This document shows positions 15,485 through 25,253 of a stretch of 64,000 bases of DNA, piece after piece (positions within the stretch are counted from its first letter, which is position 1; each line of letters starts with the position of its first letter). The translations under genes and the position numbers were made by a program. The notes below the pieces were generated by a model. That model worked only from the letters and a program-made list of their open reading frames with translations, did not search any database and had not been told where the DNA came from. Location of the stretch: positions 2,453,501 through 2,517,500 of the forward strand of contig NZ_AP019365.1 of assembly GCF_033095865.1 (NCBI RefSeq), in the 5' to 3' direction. The stretch is from Pseudomonas sp. KU43P. Lineage in GTDB: Bacteria; Pseudomonadota; Gammaproteobacteria; Pseudomonadales; Pseudomonadaceae.

Positions 15485-17350
15485 ATGAACAACAATAAGA
15501 ACGTTCTCTTCTGCCTTCACCACCGCAAACTGATGGCCACGCTGTTGCTGGTCGCGGGGGCGCCGGCTGCCCAGGCATTCCAGCTTGACCTTGCCGACCC
15601 CGACTGGAGCGTACGCTTCGACAACACTGCCAAGCTCAGCTACGGCCAGCGGGTCGAGGGCGAAAATGCCAAGATCGCCCGCACTGCCAACCTCAACGAC
15701 GGTGACAAGAACTTCAGCGTCGGCAGCGCGGTGACCCAACGCCTGGACCTGTTGACCGAGCTGGACGTGATCTACCAGGGCAACATGGGCATGCGTGTCA
15801 GTGCTGCCAGCTGGTACGACCACGCCTACGACGACGTGGGCTCCAACTCCAACCCGTTTCCGGGCCAGGCCGGCAATGCCGGCAACCTGGTACTGGCGCG
15901 CCCGGTCGGTGGCCTGCCGGCCGGCACGGTGCTGCAGGGCGGGCCGTCGAAGCGCCATGGCCTGAGCCGTTACAGCGACCGCTACTACAATGGCCCGTCC
16001 GGCGAATTCCTCGATGCTTTCGTGTTCTACAACACCGAAATCGGCGACGAATCGATGCTCAGCGGCAAGCTCGGCTGGCACTCGGTGTACTGGGGCGAGA
16101 CCCTGTTCAACGCCGCCAACGGCATCAACTACGGCCAGTCGGCCCTTGACCTGGCCAAACTGTACAACGTGCCGGGCACCGAGACCAAGGAGCTGTTCCT
16201 GCCGCGCAAGCAGCTGTCGCTCAGCTACACGGTCAACCCGGAGCTGACCCTGGCGGCCCAGTACTTCCTCGAATTCGACAACTCGCGCCTGCCTGAAGGG
16301 GGCACCTACATGGGGGCCTACGACATGCTCGGCGACGGCGGCGACATCTTCTGGTTGCCGGTGCCCAACGCCGTCGGCGGTGCCGGGGCCTTCTACGGTG
16401 CGCCGCGTGGGCATGACATCCGCCCGCACAATTCCGGCGACTTCGGCGTCATGGCCAAGTGGAGCCCGGAGTGGCTCGACGGCACCCTGGGCTTCTACTA
16501 CCGCAACACCTCCGACCCGACCCCGGCGGTGCTGATCAACGCCCCGAACCTGCACAGGGGCAGCCTGGAAGGCACCAGCTACATGACGGCCTACGCCGAC
16601 GACATCGACATCTACGGCATCAGCCTGGCCAAGAACGTCGGCCCGGTCAGCGTCGGCCTGGACGTCAACTACCGCGAGAACATGCCGCTGATCAGCAACT
16701 TCACCACCATCAACGGGCCGCTGTACGACGCCCTGGCCGGCACTGCCGGCGGCACCAACCTGATTGGCGAAGTGCCGGGCCACGGTGAAACCGGGCTGGC
16801 CCGCGGCAAGACCTTCCATGTAGTGCTCAACGGCCTGGTGTCGTTCGGTGCCACGCCCCTGTGGAATGCCTCGTCGCTGGCCGTCGAAGGCGCGATGACC
16901 CACCTGGTCAGCGTCGACAAGGGCGAGCAGACCTTCAAGGGCGACTCCAGCTACGAAGGCGTCGACAAGGTCACCACCAATGCCTACACCCTGGCGGTGA
17001 ACTTCACCCCGACCTGGTTCCAGGCGTTGCCGGGGGTCGATATCACCCTGCCGCTTTCCTACAACGTCGGCCTCAAGGGCAACTCGGCAGTGCAACTGGG
17101 CGGTAACGAAGACTCCGGCAGCTACTCGATCGGCATCGCCGCCGACGTGTACCAGAAGTACAAGTTCGACCTCAAGTACGTCGATTCCTTTGGCAAGTTC
17201 GATACCTGTGAAACCGGTACCGACAACAACACCCCCGGCACCAATGGGCGCTACCAGTGCATCCCCGGGCAGATCACCTCGCAGGCAGGGCTGGCGCCGC
17301 TGCTCAAGGATCGCGGCATGGTCACTGCCTCGTTCAAGACCACCTTCTGA
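15485..17350 (+). CDS. DUF1302 outer-membrane beta-barrel-like protein
   Basis: A 621-residue secreted protein. It starts with a basic n-region, then a hydrophobic core (LMATLLLVAGAPAAQAF) ending in a signal peptidase I-like AQA site. The rest alternates hydrophobic and polar residues with many aromatic-rich strands, and it ends in Phe (VTASFKTTF), the typical outer-membrane barrel terminus. DUF1302 proteins are found beside DUF1329, YCF48-like and MMPL genes in lipid, terpene and steroid catabolic loci. A porin for a hydrophobic substrate is the inference. It is 34 bp upstream of the DUF1329 gene. Confidence 0.88.
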   Translation: MNNNKNVLFCLHHRKLMATLLLVAGAPAAQAFQLDLADPDWSVRFDNTAKLSYGQRVEGENAKIARTANLNDGDKNFSVGSAVTQRLDLLTELDVIYQGNMGMRVSAASWYDHAYDDVGSNSNPFPGQAGNAGNLVLARPVGGLPAGTVLQGGPSKRHGLSRYSDRYYNGPSGEFLDAFVFYNTEIGDESMLSGKLGWHSVYWGETLFNAANGINYGQSALDLAKLYNVPGTETKELFLPRKQLSLSYTVNPELTLAAQYFLEFDNSRLPEGGTYMGAYDMLGDGGDIFWLPVPNAVGGAGAFYGAPRGHDIRPHNSGDFGVMAKWSPEWLDGTLGFYYRNTSDPTPAVLINAPNLHRGSLEGTSYMTAYADDIDIYGISLAKNVGPVSVGLDVNYRENMPLISNFTTINGPLYDALAGTAGGTNLIGEVPGHGETGLARGKTFHVVLNGLVSFGATPLWNASSLAVEGAMTHLVSVDKGEQTFKGDSSYEGVDKVTTNAYTLAVNFTPTWFQALPGVDITLPLSYNVGLKGNSAVQLGGNEDSGSYSIGIAADVYQKYKFDLKYVDSFGKFDTCETGTDNNTPGTNGRYQCIPGQITSQAGLAPLLKDRGMVTASFKTTF

Positions 17351-17383
17351 AACGCCTAGTACAACAACAAGCGGAGAAACGCG

Positions 17384-18742
17384 ATGAAGTATCTCAATAG
17401 CCTGCTGTCGGCCTCGCTTGCGGTCGTGATTGCCGGTAATGCCCATGCGGCCGCCCCGGCCCAGGAAGTCGCCCGCATGGGCAAGGACCTGACCCTGGTC
17501 GGTGCCGAAAAGGCAGGTAGCGCCGATGGCACGATCCCGGCCTACCAGGGTGGCCTGAACACCCCGCCAGCCGGATTCAAGCAGGGCGACACCCTACGCC
17601 CGGACCCCTACGCATCGGAAAAACCCCTGCTGGTGATCGATGGCAAGAACGTCGACCAGTACAAGGACTCGCTGACCGCCACCACGGTGGAGCTGGCCAA
17701 GCGCTTCCCGACCTTCCGCATCGATGTCTACCCCAGCCACCGCACCGCGGCCTTGCCCAAGGCGCTGCTCGACAACACCCTGAAGAATGCCGCCAATGCC
17801 AAGTCGTTGCAGGACGGCATGGCCATCGAGAACGTGCTGCCGGGCGTGCCGTTCCCGATCCCGCAGTCGGGTGCCGAGGCCATGTGGAACCACCTGCTGC
17901 GCTACCAGGGCGTGGCGCAGAAGGCCAAGTACGACTCCTGGAACGTCGATTCGGCCGGCGTCGCGGCCCTGGCTACCACGGGCCTTGCCTACAACGCCTA
18001 CCCGATCTACGAAGACCTGAACAAGGTCATCGAGCCCAAGGACATCTACTTCCAGACCAAGCTCTACTTCGAAGGCCCGGCGCGCCGCGCCGGTGAGTCG
18101 ATGATGCTCAAGGACGCCGCCAACCCGCTGGTGCAGGAGCGCCGCGCCTGGCAGTACCTGCCAGGGCAGCGCCGGGTGAAGCTGGCGCCGAACCTGGCTT
18201 ATGACACGCCAAACCCTGGCACTGCCGGCTCCGGCACCTTCGATGACGTGTACGTGTTCAACGGTGCGCTGGACCGTTACGACTGGCACCTGGTCGGCAA
18301 GAAGGACATGTACGTGCCGTACAACACCTACAAGCTGACCTACATCCACGACCCGAAGACCCTGACCACGCCGAACCACCTGTCACCTGACCAGGTGCGC
18401 TGGGAGAAGCACCGCGTGTGGGTGGTGGAAGGTACCCTCAAGGGCAATGCCCGCCACATCTATGCCAAGCGCCGCTTCTACCTCGACGAGGACAGCTGGT
18501 TCGCCCTGGCCTCCGACCAGTACGACGCCCGTGGCCAGCTGTACCGCGGCTCGTTCAGCTTCTTCACCCAGAGCTACGACGTGCAGATCCCCAACAGCAA
18601 CCCGCACGTGGTCTACGACCTGGTCGGTGGCACCTACAACGTCAACGGCCTGATCGGCCCGCACGGCGGTATCGAGTACATCGCCCCTCTGTCCAAGGCG
18701 CAGTGGTCGCCCGAAGCCCTGGCCGGCGCCGGTATTCGCTGA
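17384..18742 (+). CDS. DUF1329 periplasmic/outer-membrane lipoprotein-localisation-fold protein
   Basis: A 452-residue exported protein with a signal peptide (MKYLNSLLSASLAVVIAGNAHA). The family signature is visible in LTLVGAEKAGSADGTIPAYQ near the start and RRAWQYLPGQRRVKLAPN in the middle. DUF1329 domains have a LolA/LolB-like fold, suited to carrying a lipid across the periplasm; this is family knowledge, and the cargo here is unknown. It follows DUF1302 closely, and a hairpin with four T's separates it from the next gene. Confidence 0.9.
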   Translation: MKYLNSLLSASLAVVIAGNAHAAAPAQEVARMGKDLTLVGAEKAGSADGTIPAYQGGLNTPPAGFKQGDTLRPDPYASEKPLLVIDGKNVDQYKDSLTATTVELAKRFPTFRIDVYPSHRTAALPKALLDNTLKNAANAKSLQDGMAIENVLPGVPFPIPQSGAEAMWNHLLRYQGVAQKAKYDSWNVDSAGVAALATTGLAYNAYPIYEDLNKVIEPKDIYFQTKLYFEGPARRAGESMMLKDAANPLVQERRAWQYLPGQRRVKLAPNLAYDTPNPGTAGSGTFDDVYVFNGALDRYDWHLVGKKDMYVPYNTYKLTYIHDPKTLTTPNHLSPDQVRWEKHRVWVVEGTLKGNARHIYAKRRFYLDEDSWFALASDQYDARGQLYRGSFSFFTQSYDVQIPNSNPHVVYDLVGGTYNVNGLIGPHGGIEYIAPLSKAQWSPEALAGAGIR

Positions 18743-18754
18743 CCCGACGACCCG

Positions 18755-18791
18755 CCTGACGGCGGCCCGACAGTGGCCGCCGTCAGGTTTT
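18755..18791 (+). terminator. Intra-operon hairpin with short T-run
   Basis: CCTGACGGCGGCC (18755-18767) pairs with GGCCGCCGTCAGG (18775-18787) and TTTT follows. It lies between the DUF1329 and YCF48-like genes of one operon, so partial termination would raise DUF1302/DUF1329 over the downstream genes. Confidence 0.6.
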
Positions 18792-18805
18792 GCAGAGGAT
18801 GTGGC

Positions 18806-19882
18806 ATGGCTTCTTCGAACAAGTATGCGCCGTGGGCGCTGGCAATCACGCTCGCCCTGGGCGGCACCTGCGGTGTGGCCCAGGCGGCCTATGTGGATGT
18901 ACTGGACCTGCCGGCCAGGCCCAGTGCGCTGGCCGTGCACAGCGTGCTGCGCGATGTGGCGCAGGCCGGTAAGCGGCTGGTCGCGGTAGGGGCCCGCGGC
19001 CACATCGTGTATTCCGACAACCAAGGCCAGGCATGGCACCAGGCCAATGTACCGGTGAGTGCCGACCTCAATGCCCTGGCGTTTCCAACGGCTGAAGATG
19101 GCTGGGCGGTGGGCAACGATGGCGTGATCCTGCACAGCCGTGACGGTGGTGTGAACTGGGCCGTGCAGCTCGATGGGCGCAAGATCGGCGCCCTGGTGGC
19201 CGCCCACTACCAGGCCCTGGCCAAGGCCCACCCGGACGATCAGCAATGGGCGCAGTTCGCCGCTGAAGGGCAGCGCCTGGAGGAGGAGGGCGCCGACAAG
19301 CCGTTTCTCGGCGTGTGGTTCGCCGACGCCCGGCACGGTTATGCGGTGGGCGTGTTCAACCTGATCCTGCGCACGGACGACGGCGGCGCGAGCTGGGTGC
19401 CGATGCAGGACCGCACCGATAACCCCCAAGGCCTGCACCTCAATGCCATCCGTGCGGTCGGCGATGACCTGTACGTGGCCGGCGAGCAGGGCCTGCTGCT
19501 CAAGTGGAATGCCCAGCAGCAACGCTTCGTCGCCTTGCCCAGCCCCTACCAGGGCACCTGGTTCGGCATCCTCGGCAAGCCTGGCGAAGTGCTCGCTTAC
19601 GGCCTGCGCGGCCATGTGGCGCGCAGCGTCGACGGCGGCCAGAGCTGGACCAAGGTCGACACCGGCCTGGGCCTGAGCATCACGGCGGCCAGCCTCGACA
19701 GCACGGGTGACTACTGGCTGTTCAGCCAGGCCGGGCATGTGCTGCGTAGCCACGACGGCGGCCAGCGCTTCGCCCTGCAACCGCAGGTGCCGCTGGCACC
19801 GGTGGCCGGCGCCTCGCAAACCCTTGGCAACGGCACCGTGCTGGTTGGTGAGCGCGGCGTGCGCGTACTGCCCGCCCGCTAA
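18806..19882 (+). CDS. YCF48/BNR-repeat beta-propeller protein, exported
   Basis: A 358-residue protein with a signal peptide (ALAITLALGGTCGVAQA). Repeated GxIxxSxDGGxxW units follow, such as VILHSRDGGVNW, LILRTDDGGASW, HVARSVDGGQSW and HVLRSHDGGQRF, typical of YCF48/BNR propellers. ATG 18806 was chosen after GAGGATGTGGC. In this gene neighbourhood such proteins accompany an MMPL permease and are thought to act in the periplasm as its partner. No enzymatic motif is present. Confidence 0.88.
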   Translation: MASSNKYAPWALAITLALGGTCGVAQAAYVDVLDLPARPSALAVHSVLRDVAQAGKRLVAVGARGHIVYSDNQGQAWHQANVPVSADLNALAFPTAEDGWAVGNDGVILHSRDGGVNWAVQLDGRKIGALVAAHYQALAKAHPDDQQWAQFAAEGQRLEEEGADKPFLGVWFADARHGYAVGVFNLILRTDDGGASWVPMQDRTDNPQGLHLNAIRAVGDDLYVAGEQGLLLKWNAQQQRFVALPSPYQGTWFGILGKPGEVLAYGLRGHVARSVDGGQSWTKVDTGLGLSITAASLDSTGDYWLFSQAGHVLRSHDGGQRFALQPQVPLAPVAGASQTLGNGTVLVGERGVRVLPAR

Positions 19883-19912
19883 GACCCACAAGAATTCTAA
19901 GAGAGCCTCGTG

Positions 19913-22438
19913 ATGGCCAACATCAAGCAAGACACCATGCCGGTGATCCGCGACCTACGGGATTTCGATCGACGCTCCGGCAACCTGCTGGAACGCATGG
20001 TCTTCAACTATCGCCCGCTGTTCATGCTGTTCATGGTGCTGGCCACGCTGGTGCTCGGCTATGTGGCGGTGACTCGCCTGGAGCTGCGGCCCAGCTTCGA
20101 GAAGATGATTCCGCAGAGCCAACCCTACATCCAGAACTACCTGGACAACCGCAAATCGCTGCGCGGCCTGGGCAACTCGGTGCGGGTGGTGGTGGAGAAC
20201 ACCCAGGGCGACATCTTCGACCCCGAATACCTGGACGTGCTCAAGCAGATCAACGACGAGCTGTTCCTCGCCCAGGGCGTCGACCGTGCCTGGATGAAGT
20301 CGTTGTGGAGCCCGGGCGTGCGGTGGACCGAGGTCACCGAGGAGGGCTTCCAGGGCGGCGCGGTGATGCCCGACGACTACCAGGGCAAGCCCGCCGACAT
20401 TGAGCAACTGCGCCAGAACATCAACCGTGCCGGCATCGTCGGCAGCCTGGTGGCAAGCGACTTCAAGTCGAGCATGCTGGTGGTGCCGCTGCTCGACCAC
20501 GACCTGGCCACCGGGCGCGGCATCGACTACCGGCAGTTCTCGCAGATGCTCGAACAGCAGCTGCGCGACAAGTACGAATACGGCGGTGACGCCAAGGCGC
20601 GGGCGTCGGGCAAGGAAGGCGAGGGCAAGTACAAGGTACGTGTCATCGGTTTTGCCAAGCTGATGGGCGACCTGATCGACGGCCTGATCCAGGTGATGAT
20701 GTTCTTCGCCCTGGCCGTGGTCACCTCGCTGGTGATCATCTTTTTGTATACCCGCTGCGTGCGCAGCACCTTGCTGGTGGTGTTCTGCTCGCTGGCGGCG
20801 GTGGTGTGGCAACTGGGTATCGTCGGCTGGCTAGGCTATGCCATCGACCCGTACTCGATCCTGGTGCCGTTTCTGATCTTCGCCATCGGCGTGTCGCACG
20901 CGGCGCAGAAGATGAACGGCATCATGCAGGACATCGGCCGTGGCACCCACAAGCTGGTGGCGGCGCGCTATACCTTCCGCCGCCTGTTCGTGGCCGGGGT
21001 CACGGCGCTGCTGGCCGATGCCGTGGGCTTTGCCGTGCTGATGCTGATCGACATCCCGGTGATCAAGGACCTGGCGATCACCGCGAGCATCGGTGTGGCG
21101 GTGCTGATCTTCACCTCGTTGCTGCTGATTCCGGTGGCGCTGTCCTACGTCGGTGTGGGCCGCAAGGCGGCCGAACGTGCCTTGCGCATCGACCGCCGCG
21201 CCGCCGAGCACCGTGGTTTCGGCAAGCTGTGGGACGCGCTCGACCGCTTCACCACACGCAAATGGGCCACCGGCGCGGTGCTGGTCGCCACGCTGATGGG
21301 GCTGGGCGGGTTCTGGGTGAGCCTGCAACTGAAGATCGGCGACCTCGACAGTGGCGCACCGGAGTTGCGCGCCGACTCGCGCTACAACCGTGACAACGCC
21401 TACATCACCAGCCACTACGCGCTGTCCAGTGACCTGTTCGCGGTGATGATCAAGACCCCACCGGAAGGCTGCCTGAGCTACAAGACGCTGATTCTCGCCG
21501 ACCGCCTGGCCTGGGAGCTGCAGCAGTACCCAGGGGTGCAGACCACGGTGTCGCTGGTCAACGCGGTGCGCCAGATCACTGCCGGTTCCTTCGAAGGCAA
21601 CCCGAAGATGAACAGCCTGCAACGCAACCAGGACATGCTCAACTACGCGGCCCAGCAGGCTTCGGTGAATGCGCCGGAGCTGTTCAACAACGACTGCTCG
21701 ATGATGCCGGTGATCGCCTACCTCAAAGACCACAAGGCCCAGACCCTGGACGACGTGGTGGCCATCGCCGACCGCTTCGCCCGCGACAACAGCAGCCCCG
21801 ACCGCCAGTTCCTGCTGGCCGCTGGCAGCGCCGGTATCGAAGCCGCCACCAATATCGTGGTACGCGAAGCCAACCGCACCATGCTGCTGTTCGTCTACCT
21901 GGCGGTCACGCTGTTCTGCCTGATCACCTTCCGCAGTTGGCGCGCGACCCTGGTGGCCTTGCTGCCGCTGGTGCTGACCTCGGTGCTGTGCGAGGCGCTG
22001 ATGGTGGTGATGGGCATAGGCGTGAAGGTGGCCACCTTGCCGGTGATCGCCCTGGGCGTAGGCATCGGCGTGGACTACGCGCTGTACCTGCTCAGCGTGC
22101 AGCTGCACTACCAGCGCCAGGGCCGTACCCTGGGCGAGGCTTACCAGAACGCCGTGGCCTTCACTGGCCGGGTGGTCGGGCTGGTGGGCATCACGCTGGC
22201 CGCTGGTGTGGTCGGCTGGGCCTGGTCGCCGATCAAGTTCCAGGCCGACATGGGCATCCTGCTGACCTTCATGTTCCTCTGGAACATGCTCGGCGCGCTG
22301 CTGCTGATCCCGGCGCTGTCGCACTTCCTGCTGCCCGACAAACGCTTCGTCGCCCCCGCCCCCACACCCTGCGAGGCCGAACCCCAACCCTGTGACAGCG
22401 CCCAGGCGCCGCGCGCGCAAGCGCAGGTGCAGGCGTAG
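19913..22438 (+). CDS. RND/MMPL-family transporter
   Basis: An 841-residue RND-superfamily permease. One transmembrane helix near residues 35-55 is followed by a large periplasmic loop, then five helices with the pattern YSILVPFLIFAIGVSHAAQKMN. A second half repeats this layout, including VIALGVGIGVDYALYLLS. This is the MMPL/HpnN-like two-fold arrangement used for lipids. ATG 19913 directly follows an alternative GTG. With DUF1302, DUF1329 and YCF48 it forms a set that could move a hydrophobic molecule across the envelope; direction cannot be read from sequence. Confidence 0.9.
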   Translation: MANIKQDTMPVIRDLRDFDRRSGNLLERMVFNYRPLFMLFMVLATLVLGYVAVTRLELRPSFEKMIPQSQPYIQNYLDNRKSLRGLGNSVRVVVENTQGDIFDPEYLDVLKQINDELFLAQGVDRAWMKSLWSPGVRWTEVTEEGFQGGAVMPDDYQGKPADIEQLRQNINRAGIVGSLVASDFKSSMLVVPLLDHDLATGRGIDYRQFSQMLEQQLRDKYEYGGDAKARASGKEGEGKYKVRVIGFAKLMGDLIDGLIQVMMFFALAVVTSLVIIFLYTRCVRSTLLVVFCSLAAVVWQLGIVGWLGYAIDPYSILVPFLIFAIGVSHAAQKMNGIMQDIGRGTHKLVAARYTFRRLFVAGVTALLADAVGFAVLMLIDIPVIKDLAITASIGVAVLIFTSLLLIPVALSYVGVGRKAAERALRIDRRAAEHRGFGKLWDALDRFTTRKWATGAVLVATLMGLGGFWVSLQLKIGDLDSGAPELRADSRYNRDNAYITSHYALSSDLFAVMIKTPPEGCLSYKTLILADRLAWELQQYPGVQTTVSLVNAVRQITAGSFEGNPKMNSLQRNQDMLNYAAQQASVNAPELFNNDCSMMPVIAYLKDHKAQTLDDVVAIADRFARDNSSPDRQFLLAAGSAGIEAATNIVVREANRTMLLFVYLAVTLFCLITFRSWRATLVALLPLVLTSVLCEALMVVMGIGVKVATLPVIALGVGIGVDYALYLLSVQLHYQRQGRTLGEAYQNAVAFTGRVVGLVGITLAAGVVGWAWSPIKFQADMGILLTFMFLWNMLGALLLIPALSHFLLPDKRFVAPAPTPCEAEPQPCDSAQAPRAQAQVQA

Positions 22439-22485
22439 CCAGGTCTTTTCAAGTCGAATCGAACACAAAAATCGGAAACAACGTC

Positions 22486-24132
22486 ATGGCCAAGACAAAA
22501 ATAATGCCGCCGGCACCTGGTGCCTACGCCTACCCCTTGCTGATCAAGCGCCTGCTGATGTCGGGCGTGCGACACCAGCCGGACCAGGAGATCGTCTACG
22601 CCGACAAGCTGCGCTACACCTACCGTGAGCTCGAGCAGCGCGTTCAGCGCCTGGCCAACGTGCTGCGCGCTGCCGGGGTGCAGGCCGGCGACACCGTGGC
22701 GCTGCTGGACTGGGACAGCCACCGTTCGCTGGAATGCTTCTTCGCCGTGCCGATGCTGGGCGCGGTACTGCACACGGTGAACATTCGCCTGTCGCCGGAG
22801 CAGGTGGCCTACACCATGAACCATGCCGAGGATGACCTGGTGCTGGTGCATGATGACTTCGTGCCGCTGCTGGAGCAGCTCCAGGGCCAGTTGGGCAGGG
22901 TCAAGGGCTATGTGCAGCTCACCGACGGCGAGGCGGTGGCCACGTCGCTGCCGGTAGTGGGCGAGTACGAGTCGCTGCTGGAAGCCGCCAGCCCTCAGGC
23001 CACGTTCGAAGACTTCGACGAGCAGTCGGTGGCCACGCTGTTCTATACCACCGGCACCACCGGCAACCCCAAGGGCGTGTACTTCTCGCACCGCCAGCTG
23101 GTGCTGCACACCCTGAACCAGCTGGGCACCTTCGCCGCTTACGACGGCCAGCCGCTGCTGCGCTCCAGCGACGTGTACATGCCGATCACGCCAATGTTCC
23201 ATGTGCATGCCTGGGGCGTGCCTTACACGGCCACGGTGCTGGGGATCAAGCAGGTGTACCCGGGCCGTTACGAGCCGGACAAGCTGGTGCGCCTGTACCG
23301 CGACGAGGGGGTGACGTTCTCCCACTGCGTGCCGACCTTGCTACAGATGATGCTCGACAGCGACCGGAACCTGCACACCGACTTCAGCCGCTGGAAGATC
23401 CTGCTCGGCGGCAGCGCCCTGACCCACGGCCTGGCGCGCCAGGCCAGCGAGCGCGGCATGCTGATCTTCAGCGGTTATGGCATGTCGGAAACCTGCCCGC
23501 TGCTGACCCTGACCCACCTGCGCGACGAAGACCTGGCCCTGCCCATGGGCGAGCAGGTGGCGCAGCGGATCAAGACCGGCGCCCCGGTGGCCATGGTCGA
23601 CCTGCGCATCGTCGATGCCGGCGGCAACGAGGTGGCCCACGACGGCGAATCGCTGGGCGAGATCGTGGTGCGTTCGCCGTGGCTGACCCAGGGTTACCTG
23701 CACGAGCCGGAAAAGGGCGCCGAACTGTGGCAGGACGGCTGGATGCACACCGGCGACATGGGCTCGATCGACCGCCACGGGGTGCTGGAGATCAAGGACC
23801 GGATCAAGGACGTGATCAAGACCGGCGGTGAATGGATCAGCTCGTTGGCGCTGGAAAACCTGATCAGCCAGCATGCGGCGGTCAATGCCGTGGCGGTGGT
23901 GGGTATCCCTGATGAGCACTGGGGCGAGCGGCCGATCGCGCTGGTGGTGTGCATGCCCGGTGACAGCCTCGACCAGGTGGGGCTGGAAGCGCACCTGAGG
24001 CAGTTCGTCGACAGCGGCCAGATCAACAAGTGGGCGATCCCGCGGCAGGTGCATTTCGTGGCCGACATTCCCAAGACCAGCGTCGGCAAGATCAACAAGA
24101 AGCTGATCCGCGAGATGCACATGAGAGCCTGA
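22486..24132 (+). CDS. Medium/long-chain fatty-acid-CoA ligase (AMP-binding)
   Basis: A 548-residue acyl-adenylate-forming ligase. It has the P-loop LFYTTGTTGNPKGVYFSH, the GYGMSETCPL motif, the WMHTGDMGSIDRHG hinge region, and the catalytic Lys in TSVGKINKKLIRE. The overall look is AlkK-like, for medium-chain or unusual acids. It is last in the operon after the RND gene and supplies the acyl-CoA that the lva-like enzymes, BKACE or beta-oxidation could use. It may play the LvaE role for this locus, though it is not adjacent to the lva-like genes. Confidence 0.9.
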   Translation: MAKTKIMPPAPGAYAYPLLIKRLLMSGVRHQPDQEIVYADKLRYTYRELEQRVQRLANVLRAAGVQAGDTVALLDWDSHRSLECFFAVPMLGAVLHTVNIRLSPEQVAYTMNHAEDDLVLVHDDFVPLLEQLQGQLGRVKGYVQLTDGEAVATSLPVVGEYESLLEAASPQATFEDFDEQSVATLFYTTGTTGNPKGVYFSHRQLVLHTLNQLGTFAAYDGQPLLRSSDVYMPITPMFHVHAWGVPYTATVLGIKQVYPGRYEPDKLVRLYRDEGVTFSHCVPTLLQMMLDSDRNLHTDFSRWKILLGGSALTHGLARQASERGMLIFSGYGMSETCPLLTLTHLRDEDLALPMGEQVAQRIKTGAPVAMVDLRIVDAGGNEVAHDGESLGEIVVRSPWLTQGYLHEPEKGAELWQDGWMHTGDMGSIDRHGVLEIKDRIKDVIKTGGEWISSLALENLISQHAAVNAVAVVGIPDEHWGERPIALVVCMPGDSLDQVGLEAHLRQFVDSGQINKWAIPRQVHFVADIPKTSVGKINKKLIREMHMRA

Positions 24133-24141
24133 CCTGCGTGA

Positions 24142-24162
24142 GCGCCACTGTTCAGGTGGCGC
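24142..24162. terminator. Hairpin between convergent ligase and dehydrogenase genes
   Basis: GCGCCAC and GTGGCGC flank a 7-nt loop just after the ligase stop and 12 bp before the end of the convergent dehydrogenase gene. No T-run. Confidence 0.45.
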
Positions 24163-24173
24163 CGCTTGAGGTT

Positions 24174-25181
24174 TCAGTAGTGCAGGCAAATCTTGCCGAA
24201 GTGCTGCGCCGACTGCTGGTGGGCGAAGGCCTCGGCAATCTGCTCAAGTGGGTAGCGGCTGTCGATCACCGGGCGCCAGGCGAAGTGCTCCAGGGCGCGC
24301 ACCATGTCCTGCTGGTGCTCGCGGCTACCGACGATCAGCCCGCGCAGGGTCTGCTGCTTGCGCATCATCTCGACCGTCGGCACGGTGCCACTGATGCCCG
24401 TCAGCACGCCGATGAGGGCAATATGCCCGCCCGGCGCGCAGGCCCGGATGGAGTTGGGCAGGGTGCCGGGGCCGCCCACTTCCACCACGATGTCGGCGCC
24501 ACGACCCTCGGTGGCGGCCAGCACCGCATCGCCCCAATCCGGCTGCTCACGGTAATTGATCACCAGGTCGGCACCCAGTGCCAGCAGGCGGGCCTGCTTG
24601 GCCTGCGACGAGGTGGTGGCAATGACCCGTGCGCCCATGGCCTTGGCCATTTGCAGGGCAAACACCGATACCCCTCCCGTACCCAGCACCAGCACCGTAT
24701 CACCGGCCTGAATGCGGCCGTCCACCACCAGTGCGCGCCAGGCGGTCAGGCCGGCGGTGGTCAGTGTGGCGGCTTCCTCGTGGGAGTAGCCCTTGGGTGC
24801 ATGGGTGAAGGCCTGGGCGGGCAGGTTGTCGTACTCGCGGGCGAAGCCGTCGACGCCGTCGCCAGGTACGGTCTTGAAGGTACTGGGCACGTTGCGCCCG
24901 GCCTGCCAGTGGGGAAAGAAGCACGACACCACGGCATCGCCAACGGCGAATTCCGTGACGTTGGCGCCCACGGCGGTGACCACCCCGGCGCCATCGGCCA
25001 TGGGGATGCGTTGGTCTTCGACTTTCAACTGCCCGATGACCACGCCGAGGTCGTGGTAGTTGAGCGAACTGGCATGGATACGCACCTGTATTTCCCCAGG
25101 TTGCGGCGCGCCGGGCATGGGCAGTTCGACCAGGTGCAGCTGGTCCAGGCCGCCGGGCTTTTGCAGTTGGATGGCTTTCAC
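24174..25181 (-). CDS. NAD(P)-dependent alcohol dehydrogenase, MDR superfamily
   Basis: A 335-residue medium-chain dehydrogenase. Its N-terminal ASSLNYHDLGVVIGQLK and Rossmann site VLVLGTGGVSVFALQMAKAM place it in the Zn-type ADH-related group; the usual Cys-rich structural zinc loop is not visible. The start is GTG 25181 (VKAIQLQKPGG), since the upstream frame carries non-homologous residues. An AraC-type two-box site on the same strand lies 73 bp upstream, so it probably belongs to the same regulon as the hydrolase and quinone-reductase operons. Confidence 0.85.
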   Translation of the reverse strand: MKAIQLQKPGGLDQLHLVELPMPGAPQPGEIQVRIHASSLNYHDLGVVIGQLKVEDQRIPMADGAGVVTAVGANVTEFAVGDAVVSCFFPHWQAGRNVPSTFKTVPGDGVDGFAREYDNLPAQAFTHAPKGYSHEEAATLTTAGLTAWRALVVDGRIQAGDTVLVLGTGGVSVFALQMAKAMGARVIATTSSQAKQARLLALGADLVINYREQPDWGDAVLAATEGRGADIVVEVGGPGTLPNSIRACAPGGHIALIGVLTGISGTVPTVEMMRKQQTLRGLIVGSREHQQDMVRALEHFAWRPVIDSRYPLEQIAEAFAHQQSAQHFGKICLHY

Positions 25182-25253
25182 GTTACGGGTCCTTTGCGAC
25201 GGTTGAGGAAGTGTCCTGCAGGATGATAGACACGCGCATCGGGCGCGTTGTTG

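Noticed and set aside
15335..17446. 703-codon minus-strand open frame opposite the DUF1302 gene
   Set aside because: It has the repetitive His/Gln/Val/Gly composition typical of antisense frames in GC-rich DNA, no ribosome site, and it covers a real secreted beta-barrel gene.
20831..22468. 545-codon minus-strand frame opposite the RND transporter
   Set aside because: Antisense shadow; low-complexity His/Gln-rich translation and no homology-like features.
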